From Utricularia gibba (taxonomy: Eukaryota > Streptophyta > Magnoliopsida > Lamiales > Lentibulariaceae): a stretch of 64,000 bases of DNA. Under the pieces are notes generated by a model. The model made no database searches, was not told the origin of the DNA, and saw only the letters and a list, made by a program, of their open reading frames with translations. Positions 54,809 to 64,000 of the stretch are shown here, one piece after another. Within the stretch, counting starts at the first letter, position 1. Every line of letters starts with the position of its first letter. A program made the position numbers and the translations under genes. The stretch spans positions 6,533,001-6,597,000 of the forward strand of contig NEEC01000002.1 of assembly GCA_002189035.1 (NCBI GenBank), given 5' to 3'.

Positions 54809-57156
54809 TCAGTCCGAGATCCTGATCTCTACCCCCATCAACTCCTTCATTTGTTCATACGTCACGAAGGCGATCGCGATCGACGGAACAACCTGGATGA
54901 AGAATGAAGAGTGAGCAGCAAATTAGCAACGGCTGATGAGAAGAACAAACATAGATACATACATAAGCCATGGAGGAATGTTGGTGGATAGGACACTACT
55001 GACCTTCACACAGTTAGGCATCAGGCCCTTGTACAATGCTCTGAAGCCTTCGTGCCTCACTGTTTTTCTGAAAGCGTCGACCATGCCGGTGTACTCTAAG
55101 GATGCGTGGCTTCTGCCATCGCCAGTGATGACTGAAGAAGCATGAGTCCATCCAACCATCTGCATTCTTCGGCGGATGACATCTAGGGGGTAGGAAACGG
55201 TCTGTCCAATGGTTCCTGCCACGGCTCCACATCCTAGACGTGTCACAACACTCAGTTCCTTGTTTTCAGCAACACCGTAGGGGTTTGATGTGATCAACCA
55301 GTCCTTGAGTGACTCATAGACTGCAAAGTTTAGCCCCACGTACGGAATCTGCACATATGGGTGGCACGTTGTAATGTCTCTCAAGATACAAACATTATGC
55401 GGCTCTTTTAAGGAGATCATTTTCCAGCATACTTGTAAAAAAAAAAAAAAAACAGCGCAGTCTAGAAAATAAATGCTTTCGGCAGATTTAATCAGGTTAT
55501 TCAACGTAATGTGAGAGACTAGCAGCAAAGATGCAAAGTGCGTTCATCCAAGAATGACGGAATAATCTAAGACATTTCAGGACCATGAGGTTACTGCTTT
55601 TTTAAAATTGTTCAAAAACTTACAACTCCAATAACAGAAGGAAGCCAACCCTTGTACAGTGCGCGGAAGCCTTCTTCACGGAGCACAGTAGATAAAGCAT
55701 GACACATCCCTCTGTACTGATAAGGGGAACTCTCTGTCTGTAACCGAAAAAATAAAAGACCTTTACTAGTCGTGAAATGCTATATTATAAAGGTGCAAAA
55801 AATGACAATGGTTTCACAGCAGACCTGCACAGTAAGCCTGCCCCTAACCATGTCCATTGGGTAAGTAGCAGACATCGCTATTATTCCGGCACAAGCTCCA
55901 GCCCCAAGGCGTAATACAGGAGTCAGTTGAGCATCATCTACAAGAAAGGGATAGGTTGAATTGTCAGCAGTGCCCAGTTTTGTACACTCTAGGCTGTTTT
56001 AATCCTACATATTCACTGCCAAAAAAACATCCAAATTGAAATAAAGCACCACATCCAGACATATCTTTAGTAAAGAATAAAAGCCCTTTTAGGCCAACAG
56101 TCAGAGTTTTAGGTTATTCTCGGAGGAAAAAATAATTAGATTTAACTGATATTAGCCATCATGAAATCAAGGCATACCGTTGCCAGTTCTTTTCTGGTAA
56201 AAATACAATAAACCCCTGAAACATCGAATACAGGCAGTTAGTCATCAAACATGTACATGCCAGATCTTTAAAAAAAAGAATCTCATAAGAAAATAATGCC
56301 AGTGCTCATTATATCTAGTAATGCTTATCCTGAAAACATAGACATGATTAGCAACAACAATAAGAAAACATCAAATGAAACTTTTTTTAATGAATAACGC
56401 ATATCATTGTTGGCCATACTTGGACGCTTGCTCATAGCTGAAGAACTTTACTGCTGAATTTGGCACAATACGAGCACAGTTTGTGCCATTACCCTTGAAT
56501 AATCCACGGAACCCCTCAGTTCTCCATATGTACTTCAAACCTTGGATAGTTCCATTGTACTTTATACTATGAGGGTTCTGGACCTGATAGGCAGTAGTAC
56601 AAAACACAGCTAAGATTCTATTGAGGCGACCATCCTTCATTTCTACTTCCCATATGAAGAAAAAAACCTACAAAAGAAACACCACAAGACTACACTAACC
56701 TGAAGCAGGATTTTAAGGCGCTCTAAAGGAGCTACAGCAGTCCTGGACCTGGAATACAGCGCAGAAGCTGAATCTCGGGACACAAGGTATTCAAAATAAA
56801 GGATTAAACTATCAATTCAACCTTCAAATCAGCAACCTTTATTTCCAAATACGAAAGAATATGCAAGATAAAAAAAAACGAAAAAGAAGTTCTTCCACTA
56901 TGAAACAAGACGACGACAATCCCCATCATCGCAACTACCATCGAATCATACGCCACTTCATAAAAAAAACACGCTTAAATTCAGAACAAAGAAACACTCA
57001 CACGGCACCAGCAACACCTCCCGCGATGAGAGACTTAGTGATACTCAACAGCTGATGTTGAATAGGTTTGATTTCCTCCTTACTAAGTTTCGCCTCCTCA
57101 GCAAAATTAACAATCTGAGACACTGCCGATTCCGTCTTTACATCCTCCGACGCCAT
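54809..57156 (-). CDS. ADNT1: mitochondrial adenine nucleotide carrier ADNT1
   Basis: An inner-membrane carrier exchanging AMP/ADP for ATP, important in roots under stress. The start at 57156 reads MASEDVKTESAVSQIVNFAE. Three mitochondrial-carrier repeats are present with PX[DE]XX[KR]-type signatures: VAPLERLKI, TYPMDMVRGRLTVQ and SYPLDVIRRRMQMVGW. Other family blocks are VQNPHSIKYNGTIQGLKYIW, GLFKGNGTNCARIVPNSAVK, FRALYKGWLPSVIG, IPYVGLNFAVYESLKDWLIT and RHEGFRALYKGLMPNCVK. The last exon is VVPSIAIAFVTYEQMKELMG, ending ISD with stop at 54809-54811. Blocks follow the Arabidopsis ADNT1 order very closely, so the orthology call is strong. About seven exons; one intron contains an A16-like run near 55437. 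Confidence 0.95.
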
Positions 57157-58113
57157 GAACACTACCGCCGCCCAGACTCAAAAACAAATGAATCAACCGC
57201 AGAACGGACTGCCGAAAAAAAAAACAACCAAACCTAGGAAAACAATACACCTCCGTAGTCCTCGAGCGGCGGCAGGAGCGCCGACGGAAGCGTTTACCGG
57301 AGATGCCAAGGATCGGAAACCTGGACAAAGATTCCAGTGAGTGTGTCGCAGCAACGTCTGCGAGTAAAGTTTTCCCAAGGGTTTTTATATCGACGGCCGG
57401 CTTCTGTGGCTGACTCAGCCACTTGCCCTTCGCCAAAATAACTGTACACGTCAGCTTGGATAAGCTTGGCGTATTTGGTGCAATTATTATTATAATATTA
57501 AAGTTTTCAACTCATTGTTATTTCTGGTCCATAATTTTTGTGAAATTTAATTAAAATCCTTATACCATTTCTTGAGTTCTTGAAAACTCCGTATCGTTAA
57601 TATTTGTCTCACCATTGGTTATAGGTTCGAATTTGATTTTGATATCAAATATAACAAATTATCATCTTATTATATGATATTGTGTATTACGTTCATTGTA
57701 TATTATTTTAAAAAATATATACTTATTTTTTAGTTTTAAAATTTTACATTTAAATTACAAAAATAATTACAGTATGTACCCCGGTTTGTACTTTTTCTCC
57801 AAAGGTACAACCTTTTCTTATTTCCTTTAGATAAGATGCTGGTGAGTGTCATCTGGTATAAAGCACAAAAAGCAACAGAAGCAAAACTTATTGTTTGAGA
57901 TCAGTAGCAGCCACAGGCCAAACTGGGAGATGGGGCAAGTAGCCGATGCTGGTCTACAGTTTTACAGACAAAGAATTCGAGAAAACCACCAAAACACAAC
58001 ACATCTTACAGATACTTGTGCACCCCTTTCTTTCTCTGATATGGATGCTAGAGCATTGTAGAAGACACGGGAAAGTTTCCCAGAAGCCGGTGGTATACTG
58101 CGGAGCTGCGGAT
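57157..58113. other. spacer between ADNT1 and TROL
   Basis: The ADNT1 promoter and 5' UTR occupy the left third. AT-rich DNA follows, then the TROL 3' UTR. No coding region was recognised. Confidence 0.5.
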
Positions 58114-60072
58114 CTATGGCTGTGATGGTATGGGGGACGACGGGGGCTTGTAATCAGGGTACTGAAAGCATGTAAAAAGGGTTAGAAGATGAATGCTGCT
58201 AATCTTTTGTATGCACAACCTTGGATGAAAGTAGCTGCATTGAAGAAATGGTGTCCCTTTACCAGGCATGCTACTTTATCAACTCACATGGGGAATGAGC
58301 AGGCATATTCATAGAGCGTGATGAGAGAGCGTCAATGGAAAAAGGGATGATGAAGAAACTTACATTGGGGTAGGGGGAAAGTGATTGTCTGAGTTCTGAG
58401 ATGGATTCTTCTTGTACGCCTTCTTTGGGGACAGAGTTCACTGGTGATACTGGTTCTGGAGCTGCTTCTGGTGGAGCACTATTTGATTCGGCCTCCGGAA
58501 CAGCATCTGAAGGGGCAGGTAGGGCCTTGCCAACAATGGGAGAGGGAAGGAGAGATTTTCCTATTTGCTGAATAGCGAGACAATCACATTTGTTAGATCA
58601 GTTGCAAGATCCAGCTGATAATGTGAAGCACAGTACCTGTATGTCTCCAACAAGCTCCTTTGCAGCCACTTTTGTGTTCAAGAAATCTTCAAACTCTTGT
58701 ACTGTTTGTTTCCTATCCTGTAAAAACAAAATGGAGTTTTCGGTGGGTTGATTGTTGCCTCAACTAGGGACAATGATTCACAAACCTCTGCAAAAAGGAC
58801 TTTTTTCCCTATAAATTGAACCAGAGCAACTGATCCCAGAATTTGCAGTAGTATTTCCACCTGAAGATTTTAGAGAAGACAGTGTAATTTTTAAGGCAAA
58901 ACCATGAAGATATTGAAGAAGGAACTCTAATGCACATCATTCTAAACCTCTGAAAAAGCTAGTAATCCAATTCCAGCAGCTGCTGCAACACCAAGAGCGA
59001 TAGGCACAGCCTCACTACTCTCCTGCAGAAAGTTCAAAAACGAAATCTAGTTCCAGTTTCCCAACAAATACAATTTATCATTCGGAGGAAATGTCCATGA
59101 AGTGAGAAATTTTACCCCGAGTGAACTCGTCAAAGCTCTGAGATCTAGGCTCAACCCCTTCTTCGGAAGTAACCAAGGTAGGTCACTGTTCTGGAAAAGT
59201 TAAAAGCATCTTCAGATAGGAATGTTCAAAAAAAGATGAATTATCTGTGCAACGATGTTCTGTCAACCTTCCATCCCTTTGATCCTTCAGCTCCATCTCT
59301 TACAGCATAAGCAGCTTTGAACCCATTAGCAGTTACCAACTCAGCTACAAGTTCAGAGTTTCCATCAAATCTGGCTTCATCGCAACTTGATAGAGTAAGT
59401 AACCAGAACATGAAACTCAAAGGCATAAAAATGATGCATGGTGGAATCTTACTTGTCCAAAATGAACAACGTAGTGTTTTCCGGTTCCTTAAACCTCAAA
59501 GAGAGTTTTTTCAAGAATCCTGGCTTGTCTTCTCCTTTGTACACAATAGCAACGGGTTTTTTCTTCAAACCAGAGAGATCAGGGGTCCCCGACTCACTTA
59601 AATCTCCGGGTGTTCTTATGTCAAGCAATTGTGCATTGGCATCATCGCTCAACTTGGCATAAGCATTTCTGGCACTCTCAACGCCCCAGTTTCTGGGCTT
59701 GCCCAAAAGCTGAGACACCAACAGCGGCACCGCAAGAACAGCAACTCCGCCCGCAACAATTAGAGGGTTCTCCACCGCAAAGGTGGTGAAATTTTCAACA
59801 CCCGTGAAATCAAAATCCGAGACAGGGGAGTTCAATGGTTGCTGAAGGGCTTCTTCATACGTCAAGGCTTTAGCTGTTTCAGAACCCAGCAGCGAAGACA
59901 GAAGAGCTAAACCCCCATGAAGGCATCTCGAAACCGCAAACGAATTCCTAAAACCGAGAAAACTTTGATTCCTGAAATGGGGAAGTGCAGATTGAGAAGA
60001 AGCCTTTCTGGGGTCCGTCCCTTTGGGAAGAACCGATAATCTAGTCAAGGCAGCCGCATTAAGGGTCTCCAT
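58114..60072 (-). CDS. TROL: thylakoid rhodanese-like protein TROL (STR4)
   Basis: TROL anchors ferredoxin-NADP reductase to thylakoid membranes and tunes photosynthetic electron flow. The start at 60072 gives [18 protein letters not shown] and a plastid transit peptide. Then come [16 protein letters not shown] and a first membrane helix ([20 protein letters not shown]). The rhodanese-like domain reads [40 protein letters not shown] and [20 protein letters not shown]; the usual catalytic Cys position is Asp, as known for TROL. A second helix lies in [18 protein letters not shown]. The C-terminal Pro/Glu-rich region ends in the ITEP FNR-binding motif [20 protein letters not shown], completed by a small last exon. 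Stop at 58114. Every functional module is intact. Orthology is strong. Confidence 0.95.
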
Positions 60073-60485
60073 TGACAACTTCTCAAGCTCTCAAACAAGC
60101 ATTCTACGGAGTGATTTGTACTTGCAGCCCTCAACCGATAGCTCCCTCTCCAATGGCTGCAATTCTGCCAGTACCCAGTGTGATCTTCGAACAATGTTGG
60201 TGGTGGCGCTGAGACTAAATGTAGAGAATCCCAATCGCATTAAGCCACCTGGCACCGGCATCCTGATCAGAAACCGTTTGTGTGGCTGAGATTACTCCCG
60301 GTACTACACCGGTACGTACCCAAATAGAAGGAAAAGAAATGCAGTATAAACTGTACGATACTAACAAATAGGCCCAATTATTATTGGGCCTTTTATTGGA
60401 CTTCAAATGCTTATTGGACCCATCTTATTACATGTGATTTCTGTCCGAACACCAAAGAATGTTCTAGAGTCTGTGTAGACTACTG
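60073..60485. other. TROL promoter and DRP1 3' flank
   Basis: Tandem minus-strand genes with about 410 nt between start and stop codons. A ggcccaattattattgggcc palindrome-like pair of site II words occurs at about 60371-60391. No gene. Confidence 0.55.
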
Positions 60486-63400
60486 CTACTTGGACCATGC
60501 AACGCTATCGATCTCTGCTTGAGCAGCTCTGTAGAGTTCCAGTCTCTTCGCAAGGGAGCTGCGCCGCTGCATAACCGCCGGATCTTCGTCTAAAAGCTTG
60601 CTCAACTGCTTGCTCTGTGGAGGATTTTTGTGAACAGAATCAGTTGCTACCTCGATCGGAGGTAGATTCGATCAATCGAGCAGAATGCAGAGATGTTCGT
60701 TACCTCTTTCTTTCCGAGCTCTGCGAAGAAGAAATCGAGGAGGCTGCGTTTCGCCTCACGGACCTGGCAATACACGATGGACTTGGGAATAGAGTTTCTC
60801 ATGCCGCTGCAGACCATGTTCACGTAGGACAGAACATTTGATCCTGTTGGAAGGCCAATGGAGATACAGCTTCATTATGGAGAGGTGAATCCTGGTATTC
60901 AGAGAGAGCATGGTTCTTGACCTATTCGTCGGAGATAGGAATCGTTGTATCTGTCGAAAATGGAATGCGTTGGGTTCCCCCCTTTCTCCACATCCTGTGG
61001 GAGCTTCCTGAAGAAATCAACCGTCAAGTAGCTGCACTCCATTTCTACTAATTGCAGAGTAGCCCTTCTGCTTTCTTCCTTCATCCTGTTCAAGGAATCA
61101 GTGGCTGCATTTCCAACCTCCGCCTTCAGGGAGGGATACTGCTTCAACTCCTGCACCCAATGGAGGCAAGCATTATGTCACCTGCATCCTCCTCGTAGAA
61201 AAACAAAAGCAGGCGAGATGGAGTGAAAATGAACTTCACCATGGTCTCAGCAATTGACTTATGAACCAGTTCCCTCAGTATTCCATGAACCTGGTGACAC
61301 AGAGTTACAGAATAGCTCTTACAGAGAAAAGAACATCTTGGAAACTCAGGGAGTCTAGCAAAATGAGTACCGCTTCGACGGCTGTTTCAGCAGGGCCCTT
61401 GATGGTAATCAGGGCGGTTTCGATGAGGCGGCGGTAGCCCTGCTCTGGGGCTATAAGATGAGGTTGATACCCATCAGCTTCGGTTATCAGCTTTCTGACA
61501 TTCTCCATGGTAAGATGCTTATCAAACTGCAAGCGTTTCAGAGCAGCAGGGAGCTGGGTATCAAAGACATTGTATATCTTATCACCTCCAGGACGTCTGT
61601 AGGAGGAGAGAGATGCGTATGAATCATACGCAGTAAAGAAGAAGGTATAACAGCAAGTCCAAACTGCATACATTCCATCAAGATGCTCTTTGAACACCCC
61701 ATCGAATATCCGGCAGATCTCCATGATCATGTACAGTTTTCCCTGGTGAGGCAGAAGGTACAATGAAGTAACATAAACATCACATGGAAAAGGGGAAAGT
61801 GCTCACTCACTCCAGCATCATTAGCAATCGGCTTTCCCAGACGACTCAACTCAGTTTCTAGCTCGATGATGGTTTTACTGATGAGTGACTGAAGGCCTGG
61901 GATTCGAGACTTGATCACCGTTTCCAAATGCTGGAGTGGAAGAGCAAAGCAAAGTAAGAGTATTCATTACATGGGGTGTGCTGATAAAGCATAGGTTTTT
62001 GCTTACATGGGATAGAACCTTCCCCAGATGTTCAGAACCCATTCTGTAGGCAAGGTGTTTGTACTCCGGGGTTTGAGCAAAGTACTCCCTTTCTCTGCGC
62101 CTGGCGGCAATCATGTCAACATTTTTGTTGATATCAGCTTGGGAACGATTAACAACTCCAATCCATGGAAACTGCAGCTTGTATGCTCTTCCTTCAAGGA
62201 TCTACAGTTGACCATGAAAAGGAGATACTGGCAAAGAGACACAGAAACACCAGGTTAATTTTCTTTACTGATCATCTTACGTCTACAGCATCTGTTCCCT
62301 GGTCCATAAGATCAATCTTTGTTAGAACCCCAAAGGTCCTTTCTCCTGAAAAGATTCAAAAGGAGCAACATAAAGATCCTGTGCAAGAATCCTTAAAAGT
62401 CAATGAAGGTGTAGTGCCTTTCGGATCAACTTCACGGGAGATCTTAATAGCATCAGATGTAGCCAGGTCTTGATTTGCAGGAGAAACTGCCAATATGATG
62501 CAGTTTGGCTGCAACAGTTTTTTACAGGAACAAGTTCAAGTAATTGACCAGAATGAACTTTTTGAACCACAATGCAGAAGGTACGTGCCTTTTCAATGAA
62601 AGACCGCACCATGTTCTCAATGTCAGCTACTATGCTTTCCGACTGGCCCTCTGCCATTCAATCATTCTATCAGTTGGCAGCTCTTCAGGAGGATGAATGA
62701 AGGGCGAGATAGATGATAGATATCTCACCAACAGCCACTTTTGTAAGCCCAGGAAGATCAATCAGTGTGAGGTTGACGACTGCAGTTGTGAAGCAGAAAA
62801 CAGATTACTTCAAGTAACAGATGCTTCTGATCACATGGCATACTCACCATTTGGAGAATAGATGCTGAGATAAATAGGTACACTTGATATCTGCTTGCTT
62901 CGTCCTGTCTCCCTGTCAGTCTCATCAGTTATTTCCTTCCTCACAGCAGCTATTCAAAGCAGCAGTCTCAGATATGAGAGCATGAAATCCATCAACTGAA
63001 ACCTCAGGAAACAACTTCCCTGAACACTCAAACGCCGTGGAATCCAAGATACTCACCAAAGTCAGTCAATCTCCTTCTAGGAAGATGTCCAAACTCTGCG
63101 TACTCTTTACCTTCATCAATCCTATGCAGCTGTAAGACGAGGGGACGGCGAGTTACAATACCTGAGGCCAACAAACAGACAGAGTTTGGAACTTGATGTT
63201 TCTGGATATCCAAGAAATCACTTCAGAAGTTTGGATACACACCTGATCCGCGAGGCAGAAAGTCCTTCCCCACAACGCTTTCCAAAACAGACGACTTCCC
63301 AGAGCTCTGGAGACCAAATCTCTTGTATTAATCATGATGCATATGGAGGGAAATCAGCAGTTCCATTAATGAAGAAAGCTTTACCCGATCAGCCACATGG

Positions 63401-63536
63401 ACCATACCTGGCCACCGACGACGGCGATCGAGGGAAGTGCATCCCACAATGTGGGCAGTGCCTTTTCTCCGCCGTGATCCCCAAGCGCAGTGCATGCTCT
63501 CTGGAGTCGGTTTATCAGCGGTATCAGGTTCTCCAT
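60486..63536 (-). CDS. dynamin-related protein, DRP1 class (DRP1A-like)
   Basis: A large GTPase that remodels membranes during cytokinesis and clathrin-mediated endocytosis. The start at 63536 reads [20 protein letters not shown]. The G domain has the P-loop [20 protein letters not shown] split by an intron, switch [19 protein letters not shown]3 [15 protein letters not shown] and G4 [19 protein letters not shown]. Then follow [40 protein letters not shown] and [20 protein letters not shown]. The GED region includes [40 protein letters not shown] and [18 protein letters not shown], stop at 60486. No PH or Pro-rich domain is present, as expected for DRP1. It is closer to DRP1A than to DRP1E by the [14 protein letters not shown] start. 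About 15 exons. Confidence 0.95.
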
Positions 63537-64000
63537 CTCGAGTCTCAGATCAGAATCGGGGTTCTTTGTGGAACATCCGGAGTGGAAATACAGATACTCT
63601 CCTCTCTAAACACTCATTTTGCCTGATCGCGTTCTGGGTTGATACAAGATCGTGAAAATGGATCAAGAAATAGCTGCAGGAGATCAATGCGGACAACAAA
63701 ATGAGGGTGGCTGGTATCTGTTGCCGAGGAATATTGAAACGTTCAAGACCGTTTCCTCGTAGGTAGTTAACTGACGGTCGGCGTGGCGTCGTGCTCGTTC
63801 TTCTCTAACTTCAGGTACAATTTTTTCCCCAACAAGAAGCTTCAAAAATAAAACAAATGGCATCGGACAGATGCCCAGATCGGTCCATCTAACTGACTGT
63901 CTCCCCCGTTTTTCAGGGCGCTGTGCTAAAGCCGTTACTTGGGGAGATGAAGAAGACATTGAACAAGGAGAAGAAGCTTCCTTTCATGGAACTCGGGTAT
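63537..64000 (+). other. possible 5' end of an unidentified + strand gene (cut by window edge)
   Basis: A pyrimidine-rich acceptor (ccccgtttttcag) at 63916 precedes an open frame to the window end that starts GAVLKPLLGEMKKTLNKEKK. An upstream ATG at 63658 opens MDQEIAAGDQCGQQNEGGW, which runs into a stop after SS unless spliced. I do not recognise the protein. The left part of this region probably also contains the divergent DRP1 promoter. Confidence 0.3.

Noticed and set aside
1-64000. CRISPR arrays, phage, integrons, toxin-antitoxin or other prokaryotic systems
   Set aside because: The window is plant nuclear DNA throughout; no such structures are seen.

Overview
The window is nuclear DNA from a flowering plant. 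The evidence is short GT-AG introns, plastid transit peptides, plant-only families (MYB-CC, group IIe WRKY, AHL, type I MADS, ROPGAP, TROL, BPS1-like), a nuclear-type tRNA-Leu, and AT-rich spacers carrying small repeats. Protein style fits a eudicot; I cannot name the species. Gene density is high, roughly one gene per 2.5-3 kb, with no intact LTR retrotransposon, so this is euchromatin.

Layout, left to right: a MYB-CC regulator (-), an unresolved ORF cluster (-), an uncharacterised basic protein (-), a CRIB-containing ROP GTPase-activating protein (-), an acyltransferase-fold protein with a degenerate active site (-), a cell-wall invertase (-), tRNA-Leu(UAG) (-), a CAF1 deadenylase (+), a putative thylakoid-lumen protein (+), a PUB22/23-like U-box E3 ligase (-), a repeat-rich spacer, a BTB/POZ protein (+), a small two-exon transcript (-), a decayed carotenoid isomerase fragment (+), and an ABCG22-like half-transporter (-). 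A gene-poor 4 kb spacer follows. Next come an FKBP43/53-like nucleoplasmin-FKBP (+), a plastid DUF1499 protein (+), an AT-hook protein (-), a type I MADS-box gene (-), a PHT4;4-like plastid anion/ascorbate transporter (+), a BPS1-like protein (+), a WRKY22/27/29-like factor (+), an ABI-1-like (ABIL) SCAR/WAVE subunit (+) and eIF1A (+). The right end holds the mitochondrial adenine nucleotide carrier ADNT1 (-), the thylakoid rhodanese-like protein TROL (-), a DRP1 dynamin (-) and the edge of an unknown + strand gene.

The genes do not form an operon-like pathway; their co-location looks ordinary. Shared themes are only loose: chloroplast function (TROL, PHT4;4, the lumenal protein, DUF1499), ROP/actin/membrane traffic (ROPGAP, ABIL, DRP1) and transcription.

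I found no convincing new biological system. The observations most worth a second look are: apparent single-base breaks at homopolymers in the ABCG, BPS1-like and probably ABIL genes; a CRTISO pseudogene fragment; an acyltransferase-fold protein that has lost its catalytic histidine; an FKBP domain lacking key active-site residues; a 68-nt intron inside the PUB gene; a GC-AG intron in the ABCG gene; a C-terminal extension on the invertase; and several small repeat families (a ~168-bp tandem array, a ~360-bp MITE-like inverted repeat, a dispersed AATCGATT-core element). All gene models come from reading the sequence by eye, so exon edges outside the stated junctions are approximate.
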